Positions 7,956-16,470 of a DNA stretch of 35,069 nucleotides are shown piece after piece. The stretch is from Rhodospirillum sp. (GTDB lineage Bacteria; Pseudomonadota; Alphaproteobacteria; Rhodospirillales; Rhodospirillaceae), in NCBI GenBank assembly GCA_021741145.1, contig JAIOYK010000058.1, forward strand, positions 1 through 35,069. The letters are read 5' to 3'. The translations under genes were made by a program, and so were the position numbers. Numbering within the stretch: the first letter of the stretch is position 1; each line of letters opens with the position of its first letter. A model generated the notes under the pieces. It had not been told where the DNA came from, searched no databases, and saw nothing but the letters and a program-made list of their open reading frames with translations.

Positions 7956-9872
7956 CTACTCTTGAAGCCGCGGAGCCGGGTGGTGACGGAACCTGTTCCA
8001 CAGGCCGATTCCGGCCACGGGCACTAATCCGGCGAGCGAGGTGGTCGGCTCGGGCCACAGGACCAGGACCGAGGCAATGCCCAGGATCAGCGCCTCGAGA
8101 TGTCCCAGCCGGTTAAACAGGAAGCCCGAGCCGGCGGCGCTTAGACCAACCGCGCCGACGCAGGTGAAGGCGAGCGAGGTCACTAGTTCTCGGATGGTCC
8201 CCTGTATCAGCAGCTGCGGATGGAAGACGAAGATGAAGGGCAGGAAATATTTGATGATGGCGAAGCGCATGGTCTGGAATGCAACCGGAAGCCAAGGCGT
8301 TCGCGCGATCCCGGCCGCGACGAAAACGGCGGCGCAGACCGGCGGCGTCAGGGCCGAAAGCGTAGCGAAATAGAAGATGAACATATGCGCCGACAGCTCG
8401 ACCACGCCCAGGGCCGCCAGGGTCGGCGCGATCACCGACACACCCAGCACATAGGCCGCCGTGGTGGGGACGCCCATGCCGATCACCATCACAACGACCG
8501 CGGCGAGCAGCAGCGTCACCAAGAGATTGCCCCCGCCGAGGGAAAGGACGAGTTCGCTCAGCTTTGGGCCGACACCGAAGAAACTGATCGTCGTCACTAC
8601 CATCGCGGCGGCCGCGATCAGCGCCCCCATCACCACCAGAGGCCGGGCGCTGTCGGCGATCGCCAGCACGACGGTCCTGGCGCGCTCGGTTAGCGCGGCC
8701 CCAGACGGCGCGCAGCCGAGATAGGCGACCACCAGCGACAGCACCGCGGCAAGGATCGCCCGCTCGGCTGAATAGCCCGCCGTCAGCGTGCCGATCAGGC
8801 AGACGAAAGGTACGACGGTGGGCAAGAAGACACGCGGGCGGAAGACGTCGCGGGCCGGGGGCATTTCGTCCGCTGGGATGGCCGCGATGTTCTTGCGGCG
8901 GGATTCGAAATGCACCGAGGACAGCACGCTGAGGTAGAACAGAAAGGCCGGAACGGCGGACACCAGCATGACCTGCCCGATATCGATGCCCAGGAATTGG
9001 GCCATCAGGAAGAGGCCAGCCCCCATCATCGGCGGGGTGATTTGTCCGCCGGACGAGGCCGTCGCCTCGATCGCCGCGGCGACCTCCGGGCGATAACCCA
9101 TGCGCTTCATCATCGGAATGGTGAAGGAGCCGGTCATCGCCACGTTGGTGACCGAGGATCCTGTGATCGAGCCGATGAAGGCCGAGGCCACCACCGCGAT
9201 CTTGGCCGGACCGCCGACGAAGCGCCCGGCGGCCAGCTTGCCGATATCCATGAAGTTCTCGCCAACGCCCGTCGCCATCATCAGCGACGAGAAGACGACG
9301 AACATCACCAGCAACGAGGCGTAGACGGCCATCAGCGTGCCCCATATACCGTCCGTGCCCAGATAGAGCGCGTCGATCACAAGGTTCGCGGGCGCCGGGG
9401 CATGGCCGAGGCGCCCGGGAATCAGGTCCCCCCAAAGCGCGTAGGCGGTGAAGACCAACATCAGGATTCCAAAGGACCATCCAATGGTGCGCCGCGAGAT
9501 CTCGAAAATCGCGACGCAGAGCCCGATCCCCAGCCAAACCGCCGTGGTCGTGGGGGCACTGGGAAACATCATCAGGTCGAAATAGTTCGCGAAGACGTAG
9601 GCGCAGGCCGCGGCGGTCACGGCGAACAGTGCGAGGTCCACCAGCCGGACCGCGGCGCCAAGCCTGCGAACGTTGGCGGGAAACAGAAGGAATCCCATCG
9701 CGAACACCAAGCACAACACGATGGCGCGCTGCTGGATATTCGGGAAGGGGCCGAAGATCGTGGTCCAGACGATGAAGCCGGTCAGCGCGAGCGCCAGCAG
9801 GCGCGCGGCCCGTTCGGCCAAACGGTCGGACCCGCGGGGGATGTCCGAGTGTTCGGGTGCGGTATGTGTCAT
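7956..9872 (-). CDS. TRAP transporter fused permease, 4TM/12TM (TAXI type)
   Basis: The product is 638 residues of mostly hydrophobic segments. The N-terminal part corresponds to the small DctQ-like subunit and the rest to the DctM-like subunit, joined as in TAXI-associated TRAP permeases. The characteristic stretch SSGGQITPPMMGAGLFLMA is present, as is GMGVPTTAAYVLG. The ATG at 9872 is preferred (MTHTAPEHSD); a GTG at 9914 in the same frame would add 14 residues and overlap a hairpin. It forms the inner-membrane, ion-driven permease for the binding protein encoded just upstream at 9940-10896. Substrates of TAXI systems are mostly organic or amino acids; this one is unknown. Confidence 0.9.
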   Translation of the reverse strand: MTHTAPEHSDIPRGSDRLAERAARLLALALTGFIVWTTIFGPFPNIQQRAIVLCLVFAMGFLLFPANVRRLGAAVRLVDLALFAVTAAACAYVFANYFDLMMFPSAPTTTAVWLGIGLCVAIFEISRRTIGWSFGILMLVFTAYALWGDLIPGRLGHAPAPANLVIDALYLGTDGIWGTLMAVYASLLVMFVVFSSLMMATGVGENFMDIGKLAAGRFVGGPAKIAVVASAFIGSITGSSVTNVAMTGSFTIPMMKRMGYRPEVAAAIEATASSGGQITPPMMGAGLFLMAQFLGIDIGQVMLVSAVPAFLFYLSVLSSVHFESRRKNIAAIPADEMPPARDVFRPRVFLPTVVPFVCLIGTLTAGYSAERAILAAVLSLVVAYLGCAPSGAALTERARTVVLAIADSARPLVVMGALIAAAAMVVTTISFFGVGPKLSELVLSLGGGNLLVTLLLAAVVVMVIGMGVPTTAAYVLGVSVIAPTLAALGVVELSAHMFIFYFATLSALTPPVCAAVFVAAGIARTPWLPVAFQTMRFAIIKYFLPFIFVFHPQLLIQGTIRELVTSLAFTCVGAVGLSAAGSGFLFNRLGHLEALILGIASVLVLWPEPTTSLAGLVPVAGIGLWNRFRHHPAPRLQE

Positions 9873-9904
9873 GATCTCGCTGCTCTGTTGAGGATGTCCG
9901 CGGG

Positions 9905-9936
9905 GAGAGGCCACGCCGGAACTGGCGTGGCCTCTC
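9905..9936 (-). promoter_or_regulatory. Intergenic hairpin between binding protein and permease
   Basis: A perfect 13-bp stem, GAGAGGCCACGCC (9905-9917) with GGCGTGGCCTCTC (9924-9936), closes a six-base loop. It lies 3 bases after the TAXI binding-protein stop. No T run follows on the minus strand, so it is more likely an mRNA-stabilising or partly attenuating structure than a full terminator. It would raise binding protein over permease. Confidence 0.65.
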
Positions 9937-9939
9937 GGG

Positions 9940-10896
9940 TCACTTCTTCATTTCAGGCGGAATCAACGCCTCGGGGACATCCAATCCCATCTCGCGATAG
10001 AAACGCACGGCGCCAGGATGCAGCGGGTAGGAATTCTCCGTCAGCGACCGCGCAAGCACGTCCACCCCCTGCAGGGGCTTGAGCGCGATGCGTTCGGCCT
10101 CGATTCCGGCCCACATACCCTTCATGACCTGATAGGCGGTCTCTTCGTCCATTGACTTGGGTGCCGCGAAGCCGACCCAGAGCGCGTGGGTGGTATAGGC
10201 GGGGGCCTCCTTGACGATCCCGGGCGCCACGTCGATAAAGCTGATCCAGGGCAGGGCGTCCTTGATCTTGTCCTGTTCGGCCTTGGAATACCCAACGGGC
10301 CACATCGGCGTCGACAGGTTCAATTCCGCGGTGGCGGCGTCGAGTTGGTTGCCGGTGATTGATTTGACCTGCCCGTCGCAGCGTCCATCCTTGATCGCGT
10401 TGGCCGCATCGGCCGGATCGGAGAGGTAGAGCTTCGGCGTTAGACCCAGCGTCTTCATCACGAGCCCCATCGCCTTTTGCGTGGAAGAACCGGTCATCCC
10501 GGGGTGGAAGCACAGGCTGGACAGGCCGGACAAGTCCTCCGGCGCCTTGTCCTTACGGACCATGATGTTCTGGATCGCCGGGTTGACCCACCACAAGACA
10601 CGCAGGAAATCGTTGCCCCCGTCGATCTGTTCCTGAATCAGATCGGGCGATACACCGCCGAAATCCATCGCGCCGCTGGCCATCAGCTGCACATTCTTGG
10701 CAAAGCCTCCAGCCGAGACCACGGTCACGTTCACCCCGGTCCCGTTGCCCGAGATCGCGTTCGCGACCGCTGTGTAATACGGGTAGTACCCCGAGGTCGT
10801 CGACGATCCACCCATGTTCAGCTGCACGGTCTCGGCATGCGCCGGCAAGGCCAGGGCGGCGGCCGCGAGAAGCCCGGTCCAGATGATATTTTTCAT
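9940..10896 (-). CDS. TAXI-family TRAP solute-binding protein
   Basis: The product is 318 residues. Residues 1-21 form a signal peptide ending ALPAHA, so the mature protein is periplasmic. Family features are LNMGGSSTTSGYYPYYTAVA near residue 26, VSAGGFAKNVQLMASGAMDFG, and FHPGMTGSSTQKAMGLVMKTLG. The start at 10896 follows GGAGGAAACC. It is the first gene of an operon with the fused permease and the alpha/beta hydrolase, and it is divergent from a LysR gene. It would capture the substrate and hand it to the permease. Confidence 0.92.
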   Translation of the reverse strand: MKNIIWTGLLAAAALALPAHAETVQLNMGGSSTTSGYYPYYTAVANAISGNGTGVNVTVVSAGGFAKNVQLMASGAMDFGGVSPDLIQEQIDGGNDFLRVLWWVNPAIQNIMVRKDKAPEDLSGLSSLCFHPGMTGSSTQKAMGLVMKTLGLTPKLYLSDPADAANAIKDGRCDGQVKSITGNQLDAATAELNLSTPMWPVGYSKAEQDKIKDALPWISFIDVAPGIVKEAPAYTTHALWVGFAAPKSMDEETAYQVMKGMWAGIEAERIALKPLQGVDVLARSLTENSYPLHPGAVRFYREMGLDVPEALIPPEMKK

Positions 10897-10917
10897 TGGT
10901 TTCCTCCATTTGTTTTC

Positions 10918-10941
10918 GCTCGGACCCTTTCGCGTCCGAGC
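10918..10941 (-). promoter_or_regulatory. 5' UTR hairpin of the TAXI operon
   Basis: GCTCGGAC (10918-10925) and GTCCGAGC (10934-10941) form a perfect 8-bp stem with an 8-base loop, about 20 bases upstream of the binding-protein start. It may protect the 5' end of the mRNA or affect access to the ribosome binding site. Function not shown. Confidence 0.4.
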
Positions 10942-10952
10942 TTGGCATCAAG

Positions 10953-11006
10953 CCTATTGAACGGTGAGCCATATGGGAAATACAATGATCAAATCCATTC
11001 AATAGG
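10953..11006. promoter_or_regulatory. Inverted repeat, probable LysR operator
   Basis: CCTATTGAA (10953-10961) and TTCAATAGG (10998-11006) are exact inverted copies 36 bases apart, in the 118-base gap between the TAXI operon and the divergent LysR gene. The right copy ends 8 bases before the LysR start and overlaps its ribosome binding site. The layout suits two bound dimers with autorepression. Confidence 0.6.
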
Positions 11007-11014
11007 TTTCTCTT

Positions 11015-11914
11015 ATGTCCTTCTCCTATCGCCACCTCACAAGCTTCGTCACCGTCGCGCGGTTCGGCACCATCACCCGCGCGGCCGAAGTCCTGAATGT
11101 GTCGCAGCCCGCGCTGACGCAGACCATTCGCGCCCTCGAGGACTTAGTGGAGATCCCGTTGTTCGACCGCAATGCCAAAGGTGTCAGCCTGACCCGGGCA
11201 GGAGCCGAATTCATTCCCATAGCCAGACGGTTGATCAGCGAGATGGACGATGCGTTGGGCGACCTGCGCGGCTTCGCCCAGATCCGCCGCGGTCGGGTGG
11301 CGGTCGCGGGGCTCCCTTCGCTGACCTGCCGTTTCCTGCCCAGCGTTGTTGCACGGTTTTCGCGGAGTTACCCCAACCTCCATACGATCATCTATGACGG
11401 CCTGACCAGCAGCGTCGAAGAGAAAGTGCTGCGCGGTGAATGCGACTTTGGGCTGACTTGCCCGCTCGGCGAGCACGGCAAGCTGTACAAGGAGCATGTC
11501 GGCGACGATGATTTGGAACTCATTTGCCATAAGCAACACCCCCTGGCCACTGTCGAGCGTGTGACGTGGCGCATGATCTGCGACTACAAGTTCATCGGCC
11601 TGTCGCACCAGTCGAGCACCCGGACTTTCGTCGACCGGGCCTTCGCGTCCGTGGGGCGGGTGGTCGACCCAAGCTATGAGGTGGGTCATATCACGACGGT
11701 GGGCGGGATCGTGGCGGAGGGGCTGGGTGTGACGGTGGTGCCTCGGATGACGCGGGTTCTGATCAATCAGCCCAACATCATCTTCCGCCGTATCGAGGAA
11801 CCGGTGGTCGGACGGCAGATCTACCTGATCCGCCAACCCGACCGATCCCTATCGCCCGCCGCCCAGCTTCTTTGGGACATGATCCGCGAGGAAAGCGTCA
11901 CCACGGTCGTATGA
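11015..11914 (+). CDS. LysR-family transcriptional regulator
   Basis: The product is 299 residues. The N-terminal helix-turn-helix (about residues 4-62) reads TFTVARFGTITRAAEVLN-like, with VSQPALTQTIRALED and LFDRNAKGVSLTRAG. The C-terminal periplasmic-binding-like effector domain contains GECDFGLTCPLGEHG and GIVAEGLGVTVVPRM. Divergent from the TAXI transport operon with a shared 118-base control region, it most likely controls that operon in response to the imported compound or a product. The effector is unknown. Confidence 0.9.
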   Translation: MSFSYRHLTSFVTVARFGTITRAAEVLNVSQPALTQTIRALEDLVEIPLFDRNAKGVSLTRAGAEFIPIARRLISEMDDALGDLRGFAQIRRGRVAVAGLPSLTCRFLPSVVARFSRSYPNLHTIIYDGLTSSVEEKVLRGECDFGLTCPLGEHGKLYKEHVGDDDLELICHKQHPLATVERVTWRMICDYKFIGLSHQSSTRTFVDRAFASVGRVVDPSYEVGHITTVGGIVAEGLGVTVVPRMTRVLINQPNIIFRRIEEPVVGRQIYLIRQPDRSLSPAAQLLWDMIREESVTTVV

Positions 11915-11973
11915 TCCAGATTGATCGCGGTCTTCCATGCCATATCTCTCCCTATCGCGGTTATAATAGTGAA

Positions 11974-13067
11974 TGACTGTGGACTAGGGTCCGTGGACAA
12001 TTGCCGCGGAACGTGTCCGCGCCAATGGGACACGCGAGCGGTGCGTCTAGGCAACTTCCATCTGTGAGGTTTTGGGCGGATTGATCCAGGCCACGGCTGG
12101 GAGTTGGGAGGCCCTTGGTCGGCTGCGGACGAAGCAATGGGGATGCTTGGCATGGGCCTTGTCGAGCACGGCTTGGCGCTTCTGTCGGATGTCTTCGGCG
12201 CGTCCGGCGTGAACCTGCTGTGGTGTGAGCAGCCCAATGCCGCCGTGGTGATGCTCGTTGTTGTACCAATTGAGAACGTGGCTGCGGAAGACGCGGGCCT
12301 CTTGGATCGACCCGAAGCGGTCGGGAAACTCCGGCCGGTACTTCATGGTCTTGAACGGGCTTGCGGATCGAACAGAGGTACGTGCGTTCGTCCAATAGGG
12401 TGGCATGGACCACGGTGGGCGGCAGGTCGACGAACCGGTCCTCTTGGAGGATGGCCTGAGCCCGCTCCCTTTCCGCCGCCGTCAGGGCACGCGGTTGTCG
12501 GCGTGTCCGTGCCGGTCGAGCATCCTCGGCACGGCGATGGCGATAGACGCTGGAAGGCTGGCAGACCAAGGGCGTCGCAGACGGCCCGCCGCATGCCACG
12601 AGGGGTCCGGGCGACCAGGAAGATCAGGTCTCCTCGGCGCTGTCTGTCAGAACGATCTCCAGGATCGGAGAGGCCTTTTTTGGGGATATCGATGACAAGG
12701 TGGGCCTAGGCGAGTTGCCGCTCCAACCGGGCACTCTCCCGTCGGAGCCGCTCCATTTCAGACTTATCCGCGGTCTTCGGAATGGCCGGTGGCCCCCGCG
12801 CGTGTTGCCGCCGCAATTCCACGAGGGACGACGAATAGAGCCCCTCCCGCCGCAAGACCGCGCCTGTCTCGCCGGGCTTGCCTTTGTCGAGTTCGGCGAG
12901 AATCGCCAGTTTGTAGGCGGCCGTGAACCTGCGCCGCCGAGCCTTTACCGGCGCCTCCGAATCCGGAGGTGTCGGTGAAGGCGGGGTCCCACCAACTTCA
13001 AACGCAGGTGAATTCTTCGTCGTCACGCATTTCTCTCCGGTCCAATTTCACTAAACGGGACCGCTCA
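11974..13067 (-). mobile_element. IS3-family element remnant, inserted in an IS1380 fragment
   Basis: The right end is placed at 13067, where the minus strand reads TGAGCGGTCCCGTTTAG and the neighbouring IS1380 sequence begins. The left end is unclear: TGACTGTGGACTAGGG starts at 11974 but matches the right end poorly. The sequence from 11974 to 12046 has no gene and is probably the element's non-coding tail. Confidence 0.6.
12047..13026 (-). pseudogene. IS3-family transposase genes (OrfA/OrfB), internally deleted
   Basis: OrfA (13026 to 12706) encodes a helix-turn-helix segment, RRRFTAAYKLAILAELDKGK and GLYSSSLVELRRQH. It stops at TAG (12706-12708), where relatives continue; translation through it reads AHLVIDIPKK and reaches an A-rich slippery stretch near 12674-12681, the usual OrfA/OrfB frameshift site. 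OrfB resumes with ERAQAILQEDRFVDLPPTVV and ATLLDERTYLCSIR. It then jumps near 12360, in another frame, to FKTMKYRPEFPDRFGSIQEA and WYNNEHHHGGIGLLTPQQVH. The block carrying the Asp residues and most of the catalytic core (roughly 0.5 kb) is missing, so it is dead. Confidence 0.85.
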
Positions 13068-13477
13068 GTGTGTCGCAAGCACGTTGGCACAGAGGGGTAG
13101 GCTGTCGTGGTCGGTGAGATCCTCGTAGCCGAGCGCGATCCCCACTACTCTCTGGGCCAGCAAGTTGAGCAGCTTGTGGAGGACCTGATCTTGTTTGCGC
13201 CGATTCTTGAAGCAGGCCGCGATGCGCGAGAACAGATCCAGGGGTCCGCCGTCTCCCGTAACAGCACCCCACCCGCGTCGGAAGTGATGTCGCCTCCGTC
13301 ACGCCTCCAGCGTGCGGTCCGCCCGAAGGTCGCCAGAACCTGCCTCTTCCCGTGATCGCCGTACCGCATCCCCGAAAAACACCCTGTACATCGGCACTCC
13401 CCCCGAATTCTAACGTAACTCTCTATTATCATTCACTCTTTCGAAGGCAAGGCTTCCGTCCCGTGACGCTTCCGGGG
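13068..13477 (-). mobile_element. IS1380-family 5' end fragment (copy B)
   Basis: Read leftward from 13477, this shows the same tip (GTCACGGGAC), AT-rich leader and transposase N-terminus as the other two copies. The protein starts MRYGDHGKRQVLATF, with about 24 extra bases before DGGDITSDAGG. It then frameshifts after LLRETADPW, and the conserved GIALGYEDLTDHDSL continues in another frame. It is cut at 13068 by the IS3 remnant. Confidence 0.75.
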
Positions 13478-13492
13478 TAATCGGCGAGCGTC

Positions 13493-13507
13493 TTTCAAAA
13501 TATGAAA
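13493..13507. promoter_or_regulatory. AT-rich palindrome and possible promoter upstream of the ThDP enzyme
   Basis: TTTCA and TGAAA arms flank AAATA in the 174-base leader of the ThDP gene. IclR proteins often bind short AT-rich palindromes of this kind, and an IclR gene is in the same transcription unit. TTGACA at 13521-13526 could be a -35 box, but no good -10 follows. The rest of the leader (13550-13640) shows nothing clear. Confidence 0.3.
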
Positions 13508-13651
13508 ATAGTTTTGTTATTTGACATGTCCTTGAAGTCATGCGATCTCGGTACCCGGTCGGGGTGCGCGAGACCGCGGTGGAGGAAATATGTCGCGGCT
13601 GCTCCGCCAAAGGCGGTTTAAGCGCCATAAACGGATAAGCAAGGGTAGGAT

Positions 13652-15364
13652 ATGTCAAAGAAAACTGTTGCACTCGTTGCCGCGGAGGCGCTGAAGCGCC
13701 ATGGGATCGAGTTGATCTTCGGGCAGAGCAATCCGACCGCGTTGATGCTTGCGGCCGAGAGCATCGGGATCCGGCAAGTCTTCTACCGCACCGAGAACGC
13801 GGCGGGCGTCATGGCCGACGGCCTTGCGCGAATTTCGAACCGTATCGCCGCCGTTGCCACGCAGAACGGGCCGGCGGCCACCTTGATGGTCGCGCCCATG
13901 GCCGAGGCGATGAAGGCGTCGATCCCGATGATCATCCTGGTCCAGGAAGTGCCGTCATCGCAGCGGGACCGAAATGCCTTTCAAGAACTCGATCACACGG
14001 CGCTGTTCGCGGGCGTGTCCAAATGGACGCGCCGCGTCGACGATCCTTCCCGGGTGGAAGACAACATGGATCTGGCGATGATCGCCGCCAATTCAGGCCG
14101 CCCTGGGCCGGTCGTCCTGCTTTTTCCGAAGGATGTCCTGACCATGGAGGCGGTGCCGCGGATGCCCGCGCGCGACGCCGATCTCGGCATGTTTCCGCTG
14201 GATCGAACCCGGCCAGAGTCCAAGGCGGTCGCCGAAGCCGCCAGGTTGATCGCCGAGGCGGAGAATCCACTGGTGATCGCCGGGGGCGGGGTGCATGTCT
14301 CGGGTGCCTGCGACGCGCTGGCGAATTTGCAGGAAGCCGCCTGCCTGCCCGTTGCCACGACGAATATGGGCAAGGGGTCCATCAACGAATTCGCGCCGTT
14401 CTCGCTGGGCGTCGCGGCAAATGTCACGGGAGAACGCGGTCCCGCGCATTTCCATCTGTCGCTGATCGAAAGCGCCGACGTCGTCCTCCTTATCGGATCG
14501 CGGACCAACGAAAACGGCACCGATTCCTGGCGACTGACCCGGCCCGATGCAACTTACATTCACATAGACATCGACGGTCAGGAGATCGGACGAAACTACG
14601 AGGCCCTGCGTTTGAAGGGAGATGCGCGGCTCGCGATCGAGGACCTCACCACGGCGCTGGAGAAAACCGGGTTGCGCCGCCGAAAGGCGGCGGCCGAGGC
14701 CCTGAAGGCGAAAATCGCCGAGGGTCGTAAACGGCACGAGACGCTCGTCGCGCCGGTGATCGCATCCGCGAGCACGCCGATCGCTCCGGAACGCATGCTG
14801 GCCGAGCTCGACGCCTTGTTGGCCCCCGACGACATTGTCGTCGCGGACGCCAGCTATGCCTCGATCTGGGTGACCTGCTACCTTCGCTCCCGCCGCCCCG
14901 GCCAGAGATTTCTGGTTCCCCGTGGTCTCGCCGGGCTGGGCTGGGGCTTGCCGCTGGCAATGGGCGCGAAACTCGCATCACCCGCGTCCCGGGTGGTGAA
15001 TATCAGCGGCGATGGCGGCTTTGCCCATGTCTGGGCAGAGCTGGAAACGGCGGTGCGCGAAGACATTCCCGTAACGACGATCCTTCTGAACAACGGGCAT
15101 CTGGGATATCAGCGCCACGCCGAGAACTTCCTTTACGGGCAGCCCACGACCGCCATCCATTTCGCGCCGGTCGATCATGCCGCCATCGCCAGGGCGATCG
15201 GGGCGGATGGCGTAACCATAAGCGATCCCTCGGAAATCTCGGAATCCCTGAAATCAGCCCTTGCGTCGCGCAAGCCGACCGTCATTGATATGGTGGTTGA
15301 TCCCGACGCATTCGCGCCGGTGCGGCTTTGGGATGGGAATCACCAGAGGATCAACGCGAAATAG
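13652..15364 (+). CDS. ThDP-dependent enzyme, acetolactate-synthase-like fold
   Basis: The product is 570 residues with the three-domain layout of the acetolactate synthase / benzoylformate decarboxylase superfamily. Glu48 in YRTENAAGVMADGLAR is the residue that activates ThDP. The cofactor motif runs from GDG at 453-455 to NN at 480-481. The central domain has PLVIAGGGVHVSGACDAL. The start at 13652 follows AGGGTAGGA. FAD or acyl-CoA specificity cannot be read, so decarboxylase, carboligase or lyase are all possible. An IclR gene follows after 8 bases and an aldehyde dehydrogenase remnant after that. This would suit a decarboxylase making an aldehyde for oxidation, but that is an inference. 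Confidence 0.85.
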   Translation: MSKKTVALVAAEALKRHGIELIFGQSNPTALMLAAESIGIRQVFYRTENAAGVMADGLARISNRIAAVATQNGPAATLMVAPMAEAMKASIPMIILVQEVPSSQRDRNAFQELDHTALFAGVSKWTRRVDDPSRVEDNMDLAMIAANSGRPGPVVLLFPKDVLTMEAVPRMPARDADLGMFPLDRTRPESKAVAEAARLIAEAENPLVIAGGGVHVSGACDALANLQEAACLPVATTNMGKGSINEFAPFSLGVAANVTGERGPAHFHLSLIESADVVLLIGSRTNENGTDSWRLTRPDATYIHIDIDGQEIGRNYEALRLKGDARLAIEDLTTALEKTGLRRRKAAAEALKAKIAEGRKRHETLVAPVIASASTPIAPERMLAELDALLAPDDIVVADASYASIWVTCYLRSRRPGQRFLVPRGLAGLGWGLPLAMGAKLASPASRVVNISGDGGFAHVWAELETAVREDIPVTTILLNNGHLGYQRHAENFLYGQPTTAIHFAPVDHAAIARAIGADGVTISDPSEISESLKSALASRKPTVIDMVVDPDAFAPVRLWDGNHQRINAK

Positions 15365-15372
15365 GCACATAA

Positions 15373-16188
15373 ATGGCGGATGGCTCGAAGGTGAAAAAGA
15401 CAACTCAGACAGAGGAGAAGGGCGGCACTCCGACGCTGCAGACGGTCGAACGGGCTCTGACCTTTCTGGAATATGTCGCGGCCAGTCCGACCCCCCCGAG
15501 CGTTCAGAACGTCTCGATCGGACTGGGGTTGAACATCACCACTTGCTACCACCTGATGCGGACCTTGCTCGCCAGGGGCTACATCGTTCGACTGGCGGAC
15601 GGCAGGCTGGTGATCGGAAACGCGATCGGCGGCCTGTATCGCGCGTACCGGATGCGGCTGAGCGTCGATGCGGAGATCGCCGAAATCGTACGACGGCTGG
15701 CGGAAGAGACGTCGGAGACGGCGTTCTTTTCCGCGCCCGAGGGGAATTCGGTCGTGCTTAAGGTCCTTGTGGAAGGAACCCGGCAACTGCGGGTGGGCGG
15801 GTTGTTCGTCGGCATGACGGGAAACGAACATGTGCGCGCATCGGGCCGGGCGATCCTCGGCTATCTGCCTCGGGAGCGGCAACTCCCGATCATCAAGGCG
15901 TGTTTCGTGGGCCTGGCGGAGCCAGAACTGTCCGAGGCCATCACCCGCCTGGTCAGCGAATTGAAGGCCACCGCCGAACGCGGCTGGTCCTACGACGCGG
16001 GCGAAACCGAACAGGGCGTGTCCGCCATCGGATGTCCGATCTTTGACGGGCAGGGAAAGATTTACGGCGCGATCGGTGCGATTGTCCCGACCGTCCGTAT
16101 GGAGCGGTCGCATGATGCCTTGCTCGGGAAAATCAAACGGATGGCGGCGGAAACGGAAGGTTTGCTGAAAAACGCGATGACAACCTGA
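15373..16188 (+). CDS. IclR-family transcriptional regulator
   Basis: The product is 271 residues. A charged tail of about 20 residues precedes the winged helix (LQTVERALTFLEYVA, then GLGLNITTCYHLMRTLLARGY). The effector domain follows, with ETSETAFFSAPEGNSVVLK, HVRASGRAILGYLP and GVSAIGCPIFDGQGKIYGAI. The gene lies 8 bases behind the ThDP enzyme on the same strand and is likely cotranscribed, so it probably regulates its own operon. The effector is unknown. Confidence 0.9.
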   Translation: MADGSKVKKTTQTEEKGGTPTLQTVERALTFLEYVAASPTPPSVQNVSIGLGLNITTCYHLMRTLLARGYIVRLADGRLVIGNAIGGLYRAYRMRLSVDAEIAEIVRRLAEETSETAFFSAPEGNSVVLKVLVEGTRQLRVGGLFVGMTGNEHVRASGRAILGYLPRERQLPIIKACFVGLAEPELSEAITRLVSELKATAERGWSYDAGETEQGVSAIGCPIFDGQGKIYGAIGAIVPTVRMERSHDALLGKIKRMAAETEGLLKNAMTT

Positions 16189-16201
16189 GGGAACGGGACT
16201 G

Positions 16202-16470
16202 GAAATTGATACGGACAGGCTGATGGCGTCGATTCCGACGCGGCTCTTTGTCGGCGGCGAATAGCGCGCCAGTTCTTCCGGCGAGCGCTTTCCCGTCGAA
16301 AATCCGGCGACCGGCGCCGTTCTGGCATCCGTTTCCAGCGCGACCCGCCAAGATGCGGGTCGGGTCCTGCCTGTCGATCACGCCATGGAATTTTCCTCTG
16401 GCGATGGCCACGCGCAAGATCGCACCGGCCGCCGCAGTCGGCTGCAAGATGATCCTCAAGTCGGCGGAGT
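16202..16470 (+). pseudogene. Aldehyde dehydrogenase (succinate-semialdehyde type), decayed remnant
   Basis: Translation in the frame from 16202 reads DRLMASIPTRLFVGGE, then TAG (16262-16264), then SSGERFPVENPATGAVLASV, which is the N-terminus of a GabD-like aldehyde dehydrogenase. The TAG replaces the Trp normally found after GGE. In a second frame, from about 16360, comes SITPWNFPLAMATRKIAPAA followed by AVGCKMILKSAE, the NAD-binding region normally about 100 residues further on. So roughly 300 bases are deleted internally. The gene is then cut at 16470 by the end of an IS5-type element. It starts just behind the IclR gene and once belonged to the same operon. Confidence 0.75.

Noticed and set aside
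8910-10082. Long plus-strand open frame (390 codons)
   Set aside because: It is antisense to the TRAP permease, rich in His, Arg and Gly, and has no family features; it is a shadow of GC-rich coding DNA.
11961-11985. A fourth IS1380 trace (AATAGTGAATGA-like sequence near 11966)
   Set aside because: Only about ten bases match the AT-rich leader of the other copies, with no tip or coding part.
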